Positions 53,004 to 59,547 of a stretch of 64,000 nucleotides of DNA are shown one piece after another (the first letter of the stretch is position 1; each line of letters begins with the position of its first letter). Position numbers and translations under genes: made by a program. Under the pieces are notes generated by a model. It was given only the letters and a program-made list of their open reading frames with translations. It did not search any database and was not told the DNA's origin. This DNA comes from Rhodobacter sp. Har01 (GTDB lineage Bacteria > Pseudomonadota > Alphaproteobacteria > Rhodobacterales > Rhodobacteraceae). The DNA is taken from the NCBI RefSeq assembly GCF_020564565.1, contig NZ_JAJCTD010000001.1, positions 434,001 through 498,000 of the forward strand, in the 5' to 3' direction.

Positions 53004-53939
53004 ATGAGCCGCGCATTCGTTTTCCCCGGCCAGGGGGCGCAGACCATCGGCATGGGCCGCGCGCTGGCCGAGGCCTATCCTGCGGCGAAGGCGGTGTTCG
53101 ACGAGGTCGATCATGCCTTGGGCGAAAGCCTGTCGCGGCTGATCTGGGACGGCGACATCGCCGAGCTGACGCTGACGCAGAACGCGCAGCCGGCGCTGAT
53201 GGCGACCTCGATCGCGGCGCTGCGGGCGCTGGAGGCCGAGGGGATTACGGTCGCCAGCCATGCGGCCTTTGTGGCCGGGCATTCGCTGGGCGAGTATTCC
53301 GCGCTGTGCGCGGCCGGGTCGCTGTCCTTGAGCGACACCGCGCGGCTGTTGCGGCTGCGGGGCGAGGCGATGCAGGAGGCGGTGCCGGTGGGTGTGGGCG
53401 CCATGGCGGCGCTGCTGGGGCTGGACTTCGCCGCGGCGCAGGCGGTGGCGGAAGAGGCGGCGCAAGGCGAGGTCTGCCAGGCCGCGAACGACAACGATCC
53501 CGCGCAGGTGGTGGTGTCGGGGCACAAGGCGGCGGTGGAGCGGGCGATCGAGATCGCCAAGGCCAAGGGCGCCAGGCGGGCGCTGCTGCTGCCGGTGAGC
53601 GCGCCGTTCCATTGCGCGCTGATGCAGCCCGCCGCGCACCGGATGGCCGAGGCGCTGTCGGCGGTGGTGATCGGCAAACCGATCGTGCCGGTGGTGGTGA
53701 ACGTCCGCGCCGAGGCGGTGATGGAGCCGGACCGGATCTTCGATCTCTTGGTGGCGCAGGTCACCGGCTCGGTGCGCTGGCGGGAATCGGTGTTGTGGAT
53801 GGAGACGGCCGGGGTCACCGAGTATTGGGAGATCGGCGCCGGCAAGGCCCTGTCGGGGATGATCAAGCGCATCGTCTCGGGCGAGGTGGTCCTGCGCGCC
53901 GTGGGCACGCCCGAAGACGTGACGGCGGCGAAGGGCTGA
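53004..53939 (+). CDS. fabD: Malonyl-CoA:ACP transacylase
   Basis: FabD loads malonate onto ACP for fatty-acid elongation. The 311-residue protein begins 'SRAFVFPGQGAQTIGMGRAL', has the catalytic Ser94 in 'GHSLGEYSALCAAG', the substrate Arg region 'RLLRLRGEAMQEAVPVGVGA' and the catalytic His in 'LPVSAPFHCALMQPA'. It is the first gene of the fabD-fabG-acpP cluster. Confidence 0.97.
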   Translation: MSRAFVFPGQGAQTIGMGRALAEAYPAAKAVFDEVDHALGESLSRLIWDGDIAELTLTQNAQPALMATSIAALRALEAEGITVASHAAFVAGHSLGEYSALCAAGSLSLSDTARLLRLRGEAMQEAVPVGVGAMAALLGLDFAAAQAVAEEAAQGEVCQAANDNDPAQVVVSGHKAAVERAIEIAKAKGARRALLLPVSAPFHCALMQPAAHRMAEALSAVVIGKPIVPVVVNVRAEAVMEPDRIFDLLVAQVTGSVRWRESVLWMETAGVTEYWEIGAGKALSGMIKRIVSGEVVLRAVGTPEDVTAAKG

Positions 53940-53949
53940 CACCGGGCCT

Positions 53950-53970
53950 CGATCCTTCGTCGAAGGATCG
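53950..53970 (+). repeat. 21-nt perfect palindromic hairpin, copy 4
   Basis: Arms cgatccttcg and cgaaggatcg flank a central t, beginning 10 bases after the fabD stop. It shares the CGA-N3-TTCG-W-CGAA-N3'-TCG layout with copies 1-3, but with three arm bases changed in a compensated way. Confidence 0.85.
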
Positions 53971-54006
53971 GAGTCGCGCGGAATTCACAGGACAGGAGGT
54001 TCGGGC

Positions 54007-54744
54007 ATGTTCGATCTGAGCGGGAAATGTGCGCTGGTGACGGGGGCCTCGGGCGGGATCGGGGCCGAGATCGCGAAGGCGCTGCATGGCGCCGGGGCGG
54101 TGGTGGCGCTGTCGGGAACCCGGGTGGCGCCGCTGGAGGCCTTGGCGGCGGAGTTGGGGGAGCGCGTGCATGTGCTGCCCTGCAACCTGTCGGAGCCGGC
54201 CGAGGTGGAGGGCCTGGTGAAGCGGGCCGCCGAGGCGATGGGGTCGGTCGATGTGCTGGTCAACAACGCCGGGATAACCCGGGACGGCTTGGCGATGCGG
54301 ATGTCGGATGACGACTGGCAGGCGGTGATCGACGTCAATCTGACCGCGACCTTCCGGCTGTGCCGGGCCGCCATCCGCGGCATGATGAAGGCGCGCTGGG
54401 GGCGGATTGTGAACATCAGTTCGGTTGTCGGTCAGACCGGCAATGCCGGGCAGGTGAACTATGCCGCGTCCAAGGCCGGGATGGTGGGGATGTCGAAATC
54501 CCTCGCCGCCGAGGTGGCGAGCCGCGGCATCACGGTGAATTGCGTGGCGCCGGGGTTCATCGAGACGGCGATGACGGACAAGCTGAACGAGGCGCAGCGG
54601 GCGGGCATCCTGGCGGCGGTGCCGGCGGGCCGGATGGGCAACCCGGCCGAGATTGCCGCGGCGGTGCTGTATCTGGCCGCACCCGAGGCGGGCTATGTCA
54701 CCGGCGCGACGCTGCATGTGAACGGCGGAATGGCGATGGTGTGA
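54007..54744 (+). CDS. fabG: 3-oxoacyl-ACP reductase FabG
   Basis: The 245-residue NADPH-dependent SDR has 'ALVTGASGGIGAEIAKALHG', the NNAG motif in 'VLVNNAGITRDGLAMRMSDD', catalytic Ser/Tyr/Lys in 'ISSVVGQTGNAGQVNYAASK' (next AGM), and 'GFIETAMTDKLNEAQR'. It reduces 3-ketoacyl-ACP. It is preceded by acaggaggttcgggc. Confidence 0.97.
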   Translation: MFDLSGKCALVTGASGGIGAEIAKALHGAGAVVALSGTRVAPLEALAAELGERVHVLPCNLSEPAEVEGLVKRAAEAMGSVDVLVNNAGITRDGLAMRMSDDDWQAVIDVNLTATFRLCRAAIRGMMKARWGRIVNISSVVGQTGNAGQVNYAASKAGMVGMSKSLAAEVASRGITVNCVAPGFIETAMTDKLNEAQRAGILAAVPAGRMGNPAEIAAAVLYLAAPEAGYVTGATLHVNGGMAMV

Positions 54745-54787
54745 CAGGCTGCGGCTTTGCAGACCCCGGGGCCGGCCCCGAAAGCGT

Positions 54788-54816
54788 TTGCCATGTTCGG
54801 GCGCTGTTGCTATAGC
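54788..54816 (+). promoter_or_regulatory. Promoter of acpP
   Basis: TTGCCA (54788-54793), 17 bp, TATAGC (54811-54816): a close sigma70 match in the 192-bp fabG-acpP gap. The leader of about 115 bases contains GC-rich inverted repeats (ggcccggtccgggcc) before the start. Confidence 0.65.
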
Positions 54817-54936
54817 GCGCGCCAGATTCCCGGGCGGTGCCCGGAACCCCCGCGGCATACGCGGGGCACGAGTGGCCCGGTCCGGGCCGGGACAGTCAAG
54901 CCGGGGGCGACCCCGAAAGATAGGTAGAGAAAAGAC

Positions 54937-55170
54937 ATGAGCGATATCGCCGAGCGCGTGAAGAAGATCGTCGTCGAGCACCTGGGCGTGGACGAGGACA
55001 AGGTGGTCGAGAACGCCTCGTTCATCGACGACCTCGGCGCGGACTCGCTGGATACCGTCGAGCTGGTCATGGCCTTCGAGGAAGAATTCGGGATCGAGAT
55101 CCCGGACGACGCCGCCGAAACCATCCAGACCTTCGGCGACGCGGTCGGCTTCATCTCGAAGGCCGTCTGA
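54937..55170 (+). CDS. acpP: Acyl carrier protein
   Basis: The 77-residue acidic ACP starts '[20 protein letters not shown]' and has the phosphopantetheine Ser37 in '[20 protein letters not shown]', then '[20 protein letters not shown]'. It carries the growing acyl chains. A strong terminator follows, and the usual next gene, fabF, is displaced to 59548. Confidence 0.98.
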   Translation: MSDIAERVKKIVVEHLGVDEDKVVENASFIDDLGADSLDTVELVMAFEEEFGIEIPDDAAETIQTFGDAVGFISKAV

Positions 55171-55196
55171 GCGCATTCCTCCCGCAGGGGACGGCA

Positions 55197-55226
55197 GGGG
55201 CACCTTTCGGGGTGCCTTTTTCGTTT
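55197..55226 (+). terminator. Intrinsic terminator of acpP
   Basis: Stem ggcacc / ggtgcc (55199-55204 and 55211-55216) with loop tttcgg is followed by ttttt. It separates acpP from everything downstream, so fabF needs its own promoter. Confidence 0.88.
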
Positions 55227-55244
55227 GTGCCGTCAGCCCTGTCG

Positions 55245-55724
55245 TCAGCCACGGCGGGCGGCGTCGATGGCGGCGATGTCGATCTTGCCCATCTGCATCA
55301 TCGCCGCAAAGGCGCGGCGGGCCTCGGCGCCGCCGGCGGCAAGGGCTTCGGTCAGGGTGCGCGGGGTGATCTGCCACGACACCCCCCAGCGGTCCTTGCA
55401 CCAGCCGCAGGCGCTGGCCGTGCCGCCGGTGCCGATGATGGCATTCCAGTAGCGGTCGGTCTCGGCCTGATCCTCGGTCATGATCTGGAACGAGAAGGCC
55501 TCGGTCTGCCGGAAGGCCGGGCCGCCGTTCAGGCCAAGGCAGCGGATGCCGGCGACGGTGAATTCCACCGTCAGCACGTCGCCCGCCTTGCCCGAGGGGT
55601 AATCGGTCGGGGCGTGGAAGACGGCGGTGACGGCGCTGTCAGGAAACAGGCCGGCGTAGAAGCGGGCGGCGGCTTCGGCGTCGGTGTCGAACCACAGGCA
55701 GACGGTGTTCTTTGCGGAGGGCAT
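55245..55724 (-). CDS. VOC-family (PhnB-like glyoxalase/bleomycin-resistance fold) protein
   Basis: This 159-residue protein resembles the PhnB/3-demethylubiquinone-methyltransferase-like VOC group: 'CLWFDTDAEAAARFYAGLFP', 'AVFHAPTDYPSGKAGDVLTV', 'SFQIMTEDQAETDRYWNAII' and 'CGWCKDRWGVSWQITPRTL'. Members often bind a metal, but activity here is unknown. ATG 55724 was chosen from the conserved N-terminus. It converges on the acpP terminator and is the first gene of the segment separating acpP from fabF. Confidence 0.88.
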   Translation of the reverse strand: MPSAKNTVCLWFDTDAEAAARFYAGLFPDSAVTAVFHAPTDYPSGKAGDVLTVEFTVAGIRCLGLNGGPAFRQTEAFSFQIMTEDQAETDRYWNAIIGTGGTASACGWCKDRWGVSWQITPRTLTEALAAGGAEARRAFAAMMQMGKIDIAAIDAARRG

Positions 55725-55929
55725 GGCCAGTTCCTTTCGCGGGTGGGGCAACCCCCGGCAGTATAGGGCGGTTCGGGGTGGTTCGGAGCCGTTCGGAGCG
55801 GGCTGGCGCGTGCTTGTGGCGGGTTCCTGCCGCGGGGGCCGGCGGCGGGCTGCCAAGGCGCAGTTTCGCTGCTTGCCGAAGCGGGCGCTGCGGCGCCATC
55901 CTGCCGGGCACAGGACAGGAGGGCCGGGG

Positions 55930-56877
55930 ATGGCGGGCAACAAGGCCTTGGGGGCGATGTTCGGGGCGGCGGCGGTGGACACCTTCATGGGCCTGCCGCG
56001 CTGCCGCGACCTGTCCCGGCTGTCGGCGAAGATCGCGCTGATCGGGGCGGATGGCTGCACGCCCTATCCGGCGGTGGGGTTCTATTGCGCCGGGGGGCCG
56101 GCGGTCATTCGGGCCGCCGGGGCGGTGTATGCGGCGAACCTTGGCCACATGAACTTTGACCTGGGCGGGCCGGTGTTTCCCGGCGCGGCAGAGGCGGTCG
56201 ACGCGGGCGACCTGCCGCAGCACGAGGCCGACCCCGAGGGCAACCGCGCCCGCGTCTTCGGCGCGATCTCCACCATCCTGGACCGCGGCGGGGTGCCGTT
56301 CCTGCTGGGCGGCGACGATTCGCTGCCGATCCCGATGCTCGAGGCCTTCGGGGCGCGCAACCGGACCTACTGGATCTTGCAGATCGACGCCCACATCGAC
56401 TGGCGCGACGAGGTGGGGGGCGAGCGGCTGGGGCTGTCGTCTACCATGCGGCGGGCGTCGGAGATGGACCACATCGAGGGCATCGTGCAGGTGGGCAGCC
56501 GGGGCATCGGCTCGGCCCGGGTTTCGGATGTGCAGGACGCCACCGACTGGGGGGTGGCCTTCGTGCCGGCCGGACAGGTGGCGCGTGACGGGGTCGGGGC
56601 GGCGGTGGACCTGATCCCGGAGGGTGCGCATGTGATCGTCTGCCTGGACGTCGATGCGCTGGACCCTTCGGTGATGCCGGCGGTGATCGGGCGGACAGCG
56701 GGGGGGCTGTCCTACTGGCAAGTGCTGGAGCTGATCGGGGGAGTGGCGGAAAAGGCCCGGGTGGCGGGGTTCGACCTGGTCGAATTCATGCCCGACCGGG
56801 ACGTGGATGGCCTGGGGGCGATGCTGGCGGCGCAGCTTCTGGCGGCGGTGATGGGGATCGTGGCCCGGCAGGGGTAA
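55930..56877 (+). CDS. Ureohydrolase (agmatinase/arginase superfamily) with altered metal motif
   Basis: The 315-residue protein belongs to the arginase/agmatinase fold, which hydrolyses guanidino compounds to urea using two metal ions. 'LQIDAHIDWRD' (Asp153, His155, Asp157) and 'IVCLDVDALDPSVMP' (Asp240, Asp242) supply metal ligands. The normally invariant GGDHS reads GGDDS at 127-131, replacing the first metal-binding His by Asp130. The substrate is unknown; agmatine, guanidinobutyrate or formiminoglutamate are possible. ATG 55930 follows caggacaggagggcc-like purines. Confidence 0.87.
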   Translation: MAGNKALGAMFGAAAVDTFMGLPRCRDLSRLSAKIALIGADGCTPYPAVGFYCAGGPAVIRAAGAVYAANLGHMNFDLGGPVFPGAAEAVDAGDLPQHEADPEGNRARVFGAISTILDRGGVPFLLGGDDSLPIPMLEAFGARNRTYWILQIDAHIDWRDEVGGERLGLSSTMRRASEMDHIEGIVQVGSRGIGSARVSDVQDATDWGVAFVPAGQVARDGVGAAVDLIPEGAHVIVCLDVDALDPSVMPAVIGRTAGGLSYWQVLELIGGVAEKARVAGFDLVEFMPDRDVDGLGAMLAAQLLAAVMGIVARQG

Positions 56878-56883
56878 CGGAGG

Positions 56884-56955
56884 TGTCCCATGATGGGACA
56901 CTCCACCGACCCAATCCTGTCAATGGGTTGCGAACGCATTTTAACGAAGTCTTAA
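56884..56955 (+). promoter_or_regulatory. Composite regulatory module, copy 2 (palindrome plus CtrA box)
   Basis: TGTCCCATGATGGGACA (56884-56900) begins 7 bases after the ureohydrolase stop and is identical to the copy at 41709. After 40 bases comes TTAACGAAGTCTTAA (56941-56955), a full TTAA-N7-TTAA CtrA consensus. CAATG-N2-TTGCG-N2-CGC lies at the same spacer place as in copy 1. No intact + strand gene follows, only the RHS remnant on -. Confidence 0.65.
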
Positions 56956-57024
56956 GGAACGTCTGGAAGACGTCCCCTTTCGGCGTGATCTGGTGGACCC
57001 AGAGTACTGACCAATGACGCCGCT

Positions 57025-57325
57025 CGAGCGAGTGCCTGCGGCACGATGCGGGTCGGCCTGGAGGTACCTTCCGGTCGTCGGGTCGTAGTCGCGCATCCAG
57101 TTCTGGTGGGACGTCGCCGAAGGGGGTGTAGGTGGCGGTCCAGAACTTTACGCCCGCCGCGTTCGTCGCGAAGACCGGGCGGCCGATGTGGTCGGCTCTC
57201 ACGAACGACACCACCCCGCCCTCGATGACGGCGACGGGGTCCCAGCCGTTCCAGACATATTGGCGGATCAGCGCGCCAGTGGCCTGGCTGCCGCCGTCCG
57301 AGTCAAAGACGGAGTGGGCGTTTAT
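57025..57325 (-). pseudogene. RHS/YD-repeat protein remnant, frameshifted and truncated
   Basis: On the minus strand, one frame reads 'DSDGGSQATGALIRQYVWNG', then 'VSFVRADHIGRPVFATNAAG' and 'KFWTATYTPFGDVP', the end of an RHS core. About 6 bases further on, another frame reads 'NWMRDYDPTTGRYLQADP', which in intact RHS proteins comes some 25 codons after 'PFG'. An internal deletion and a frame change are therefore visible. Nothing RHS-like follows ADP. No start or full core is present, so it is a relic of a polymorphic toxin gene. Confidence 0.8.
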
Positions 57326-57457
57326 GGCAGTGGAAAAGGGGCGAATAGGTCGAAGCGGGTGGGTGAAATCACGTAGCCCACGACTCGCTGAGGCGAATTG
57401 GGTGGGGCAAGAAAAGGTGGGTTGGCACCCTCTCTACCGGCTCGCTGCATTTGGTCT

Positions 57458-57685
57458 CTATGATCGTCGCAACACAAAGTGAAGAAATACCAAGAACGCC
57501 AGTGAAAACGCAAGAAAGACTCCACCAAAACCCCCATCAATCCACCAGTATAGCGCTGATGGAAATAGGGTAGCCAAGTAGGCTGATGCAGTCAGCATTC
57601 TATATCTGAAGTTGAGCGCGTCCGATACGACGAGCAAAATTACTGGAACAAAAGACAGCAATAGTGCGAAATGATCGACTGTCAA
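57458..57685 (-). CDS. Small membrane protein, possible immunity-type gene
   Basis: The 75-residue frame begins with TTG (57685). Nearly all of it is hydrophobic, with three likely helices: 'HFALLLSFVPVILLVVSDAL', 'ASAYLATLFPSALYWWI' and 'GVFLAFSLAFLVFLHFVLRR'. I recognise no family. The DNA is clearly less GC-rich than the flanks. Its position next to an RHS fragment suggests an orphan immunity gene (inference). Confidence 0.5.
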   Translation of the reverse strand: MTVDHFALLLSFVPVILLVVSDALNFRYRMLTASAYLATLFPSALYWWIDGGFGGVFLAFSLAFLVFLHFVLRRS

Positions 57686-57733
57686 AGGAAAGTTCCCTTC
57701 ATGAGAAAATCCCAGGCGGAAGGAAGTTTTCGA

Positions 57734-58040
57734 TCAGGCGGGCGTTACACCAACGGAAACTGCCGCCCCAACAACCTGTGTAGATGCGGATGTCGTTGGA
57801 TCATCATCGGTCGCTGCAGCAATTACCTCTCCTGCTTCAAGTACGACCGTAACTCCAACCATACCTTTTGTAAGAGCGCCGCCCCAAAAAAGTGCCGACT
57901 TTCGGAGCGTTTGGGTAATCCTTTAGGTTGTAGTCAATGCCGCCCGCAATGGCACCGCCCCATTTTTCGATGCCAGTATTAACCTTGTCGAGCCCGTCCA
58001 AACCGGAGAGCCCATCCTGCTCTTCACCAAGAGATCCCAT
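57734..58040 (-). pseudogene. Small gene broken by a one-base frameshift at a run of six A/T
   Basis: ATG 58040 follows a good aggagac site. The frame reads 'MGSLGEEQDGLSGLDGLDKV', 'NTGIEKWGGAIAGGIDYNLK' and 'DYPNAPKVGTF' up to a homopolymer (A6 on +, 57886-57891). Beyond it the original frame ends soon, while a shifted frame reads 'ALTKGMVGVTVVLEAGEVIA' and 'STQVVGAAVSVGVTPA' to a TGA at 57734. Restored length would be about 101 residues. The second part is membrane-like. I do not recognise the family. A sequencing error in the homopolymer is the alternative. Confidence 0.55.
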
Positions 58041-58057
58041 TCCTGTCTCCTGTGGGT

Positions 58058-58576
58058 CTAAGATTTGCCTTTTCGAATTCCAAGTAAAATTTGAGCGGAC
58101 AATACTTGCAAACTCAAAAAGAAGACTGCGAAGAAGAAGGAAAAGCCTGCATAGGCTCCACGTATCACCCTGTCTTGGTCAACGTGAGGGCTCGGGAAAT
58201 ATACAATTGACTGGAAAAAAATCAGGTAACTTACAACGATTAAAATAATAGAGGCTTTGACTTTCTTTTTGTGCTCAAGGTGATACCAATCGACGCGCTT
58301 GGACATAAAAATGGCCATTCCAATTAGAAAACAAATTGCGTTCAGAACAAAGCTGTTTGCATAGGATAAAGCATATCGCTCCGCCGCCTCCGGGGAGTAG
58401 ATCAAAGCGAGAGTCTCATACTCGGATGTCAACTTCGGGAAGAGAATAAAGGCAACTTCCATTCGACCAATCGGTAAAGAAAGAGCTTTCCCGAAAAGCC
58501 CCAAGGCTATCCACGGCAGGTTTGAAACTACGATCTGGACGACGAATTGTCTTGTGACCCAGTCTTCTGCGCGCAT
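58058..58576 (-). CDS. Four-helix membrane protein of unknown function
   Basis: The 172-residue protein has four probable membrane segments, including 'QIVVSNLPWIALGLFGKALS', 'NSFVLNAICFLIGMAIFMS', 'ASIILIVVSYLIFFQSIVYF' and 'FSFFFAVFFLSLQVLSAQIL', separated by short charged loops. Its codon use is much more AT-rich than the genome-like flanks. It starts with ATG 58576, 3 bases after the stop of a small His-tailed frame, and ends 17 bases before the next start. Such spacing resembles toxin-immunity pairs, but no family is recognised. Confidence 0.6.
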   Translation of the reverse strand: MRAEDWVTRQFVVQIVVSNLPWIALGLFGKALSLPIGRMEVAFILFPKLTSEYETLALIYSPEAAERYALSYANSFVLNAICFLIGMAIFMSKRVDWYHLEHKKKVKASIILIVVSYLIFFQSIVYFPSPHVDQDRVIRGAYAGFSFFFAVFFLSLQVLSAQILLGIRKGKS

Positions 58577-58579
58577 TAT

Positions 58580-58858
58580 CTAAACCCAATGATGTTGGTG
58601 TTGACCATGTGGAATGGAAGCCTTCGGCCAGGCAGGCAGTGAGCCGTCGGCCACCGCATTCGTAGCCCTTCGTCCATCGCGCCCCCCCGAAGCCTTGCCC
58701 GCTCGACGCACCACCCTCACCCTGGCCAATCCCAAGCCCCATTCCAACCCCCTCCCCAATACCCCGACCAATCCCGCCATCAAGCCAAGCGGGGGTCCGG
58801 CCTGTCCAGCCCAACCTCCCCCAGAGGTTGCCAACCCGGCCCCCCCTTCCCCCGCCAA
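58580..58858 (-). CDS. Gly-rich small frame ending in a His-rich tail (doubtful)
   Basis: This 92-residue TTG-start frame is Gly/Ala-rich, then reads 'GGRDGRRATNAVADGSLPAW' and 'PKASIPHGQHQHHWV', with the stop 3 bases before the membrane-protein ATG. The tail could be the end of a toxin tip, but no catalytic motif is clear. A longer Gly-rich frame (58925 leftward, 'MWREIKGLGVGVRGMLGIGG') overlaps it, and either may be spurious. Confidence 0.25.
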   Translation of the reverse strand: MAGEGGAGLATSGGGWAGQAGPPLGLMAGLVGVLGRGLEWGLGLARVRVVRRAGKASGGRDGRRATNAVADGSLPAWPKASIPHGQHQHHWV

Positions 58859-58872
58859 TCCCTAACATTCCC

Positions 58873-59355
58873 CTAACGCCCACGCCCAACCCTTTGATTT
58901 CCCGCCACATCGCCCGTTTGTCCACCGTGGACAGCCGACCCCAGCCGCGCGACGTATGACCCGCCGATCCCCCGGAACCCCAGCCGCTGCACGGCCCGGT
59001 CCGCCCTCTCCGTCCCGATGCCTCCGGTCACGTGAAGCAACACCTCCACCGCCCCGATCCCCCGCGCCCATCTCTCCACCGCCCGGAACAGTCCGACCGA
59101 GGCCCGCCCTCCAAGCAGCGATCCGCGCATCATTTGCGAGGTATAGATGACGTTGACTGTTACGATTAGCGCATCCCTCCCGACAAAATACTCGCCGACC
59201 GACGCAAGAAAACGAACCCCTCCGTCCTTCCACCGACCTCGGCGATAGCCACTAGGTGTCTTGCGTCTTCCGCCGTGACCTGACGCAACAGCCGCTTTGC
59301 TTTGTCTCGACTGAATGGGATGTAATTGAACCGGGTCTCCTCGTGCGCCCTTTCG
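58873..59355 (-). pseudogene. GNAT acetyltransferase-like (phage-type) gene, N-truncated and frameshifted
   Basis: Two adjacent minus-strand frames together give a GNAT-like protein. The first is 'RAHEETRFNYIPFSRDKAKR', 'LLRQVTAEDARHLVAIAEVG' and 'GRTEGFVF'. Then, after a one-base shift near 59215, come 'LASVGEYFVGRDALIVTVNV', 'GLFRAVERWARGIGAVEVLL' and 'RADRAVQRLGFRGIGGSYVA'. The pattern resembles acetyltransferases found in tailed-phage structural regions. The usual N-terminal start is missing, and GC-rich noncoding DNA precedes it. Confidence 0.65.
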
Positions 59356-59487
59356 GCACGCTGCCTCGGTGCCGGCCGCCTGAAGGAGTGCCGGATGCGG
59401 ACAAGGGGCGGGGCCTTGCGCGGCCTTCCGGCACGGTCCCGCCCCAGCGGCGGGCCGCCCGTCGGGCGGGGCCGGGCCGGGGTGTGG

Positions 59488-59516
59488 TTGCGCGGGCTTT
59501 GGGCCGCGTGTATCAC
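59488..59516 (+). promoter_or_regulatory. Candidate promoter of fabF-mltG
   Basis: TTGCGC (59488-59493), 17 bp, TATCAC (59511-59516). The transcript would start about 25 bases before ATG 59548, which follows a purine-rich ctgggggaaa. Confidence 0.55.
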
Positions 59517-59547
59517 CCGACGGACTTGATCCTTCTGGGGGAAATCC

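Noticed and set aside
57937..58248. Plus-strand 103-codon frame in the AT-richer patch
   Set aside because: Ser/Pro/Arg-rich antisense text opposite a membrane protein with a good start; no ribosome binding site or motif.
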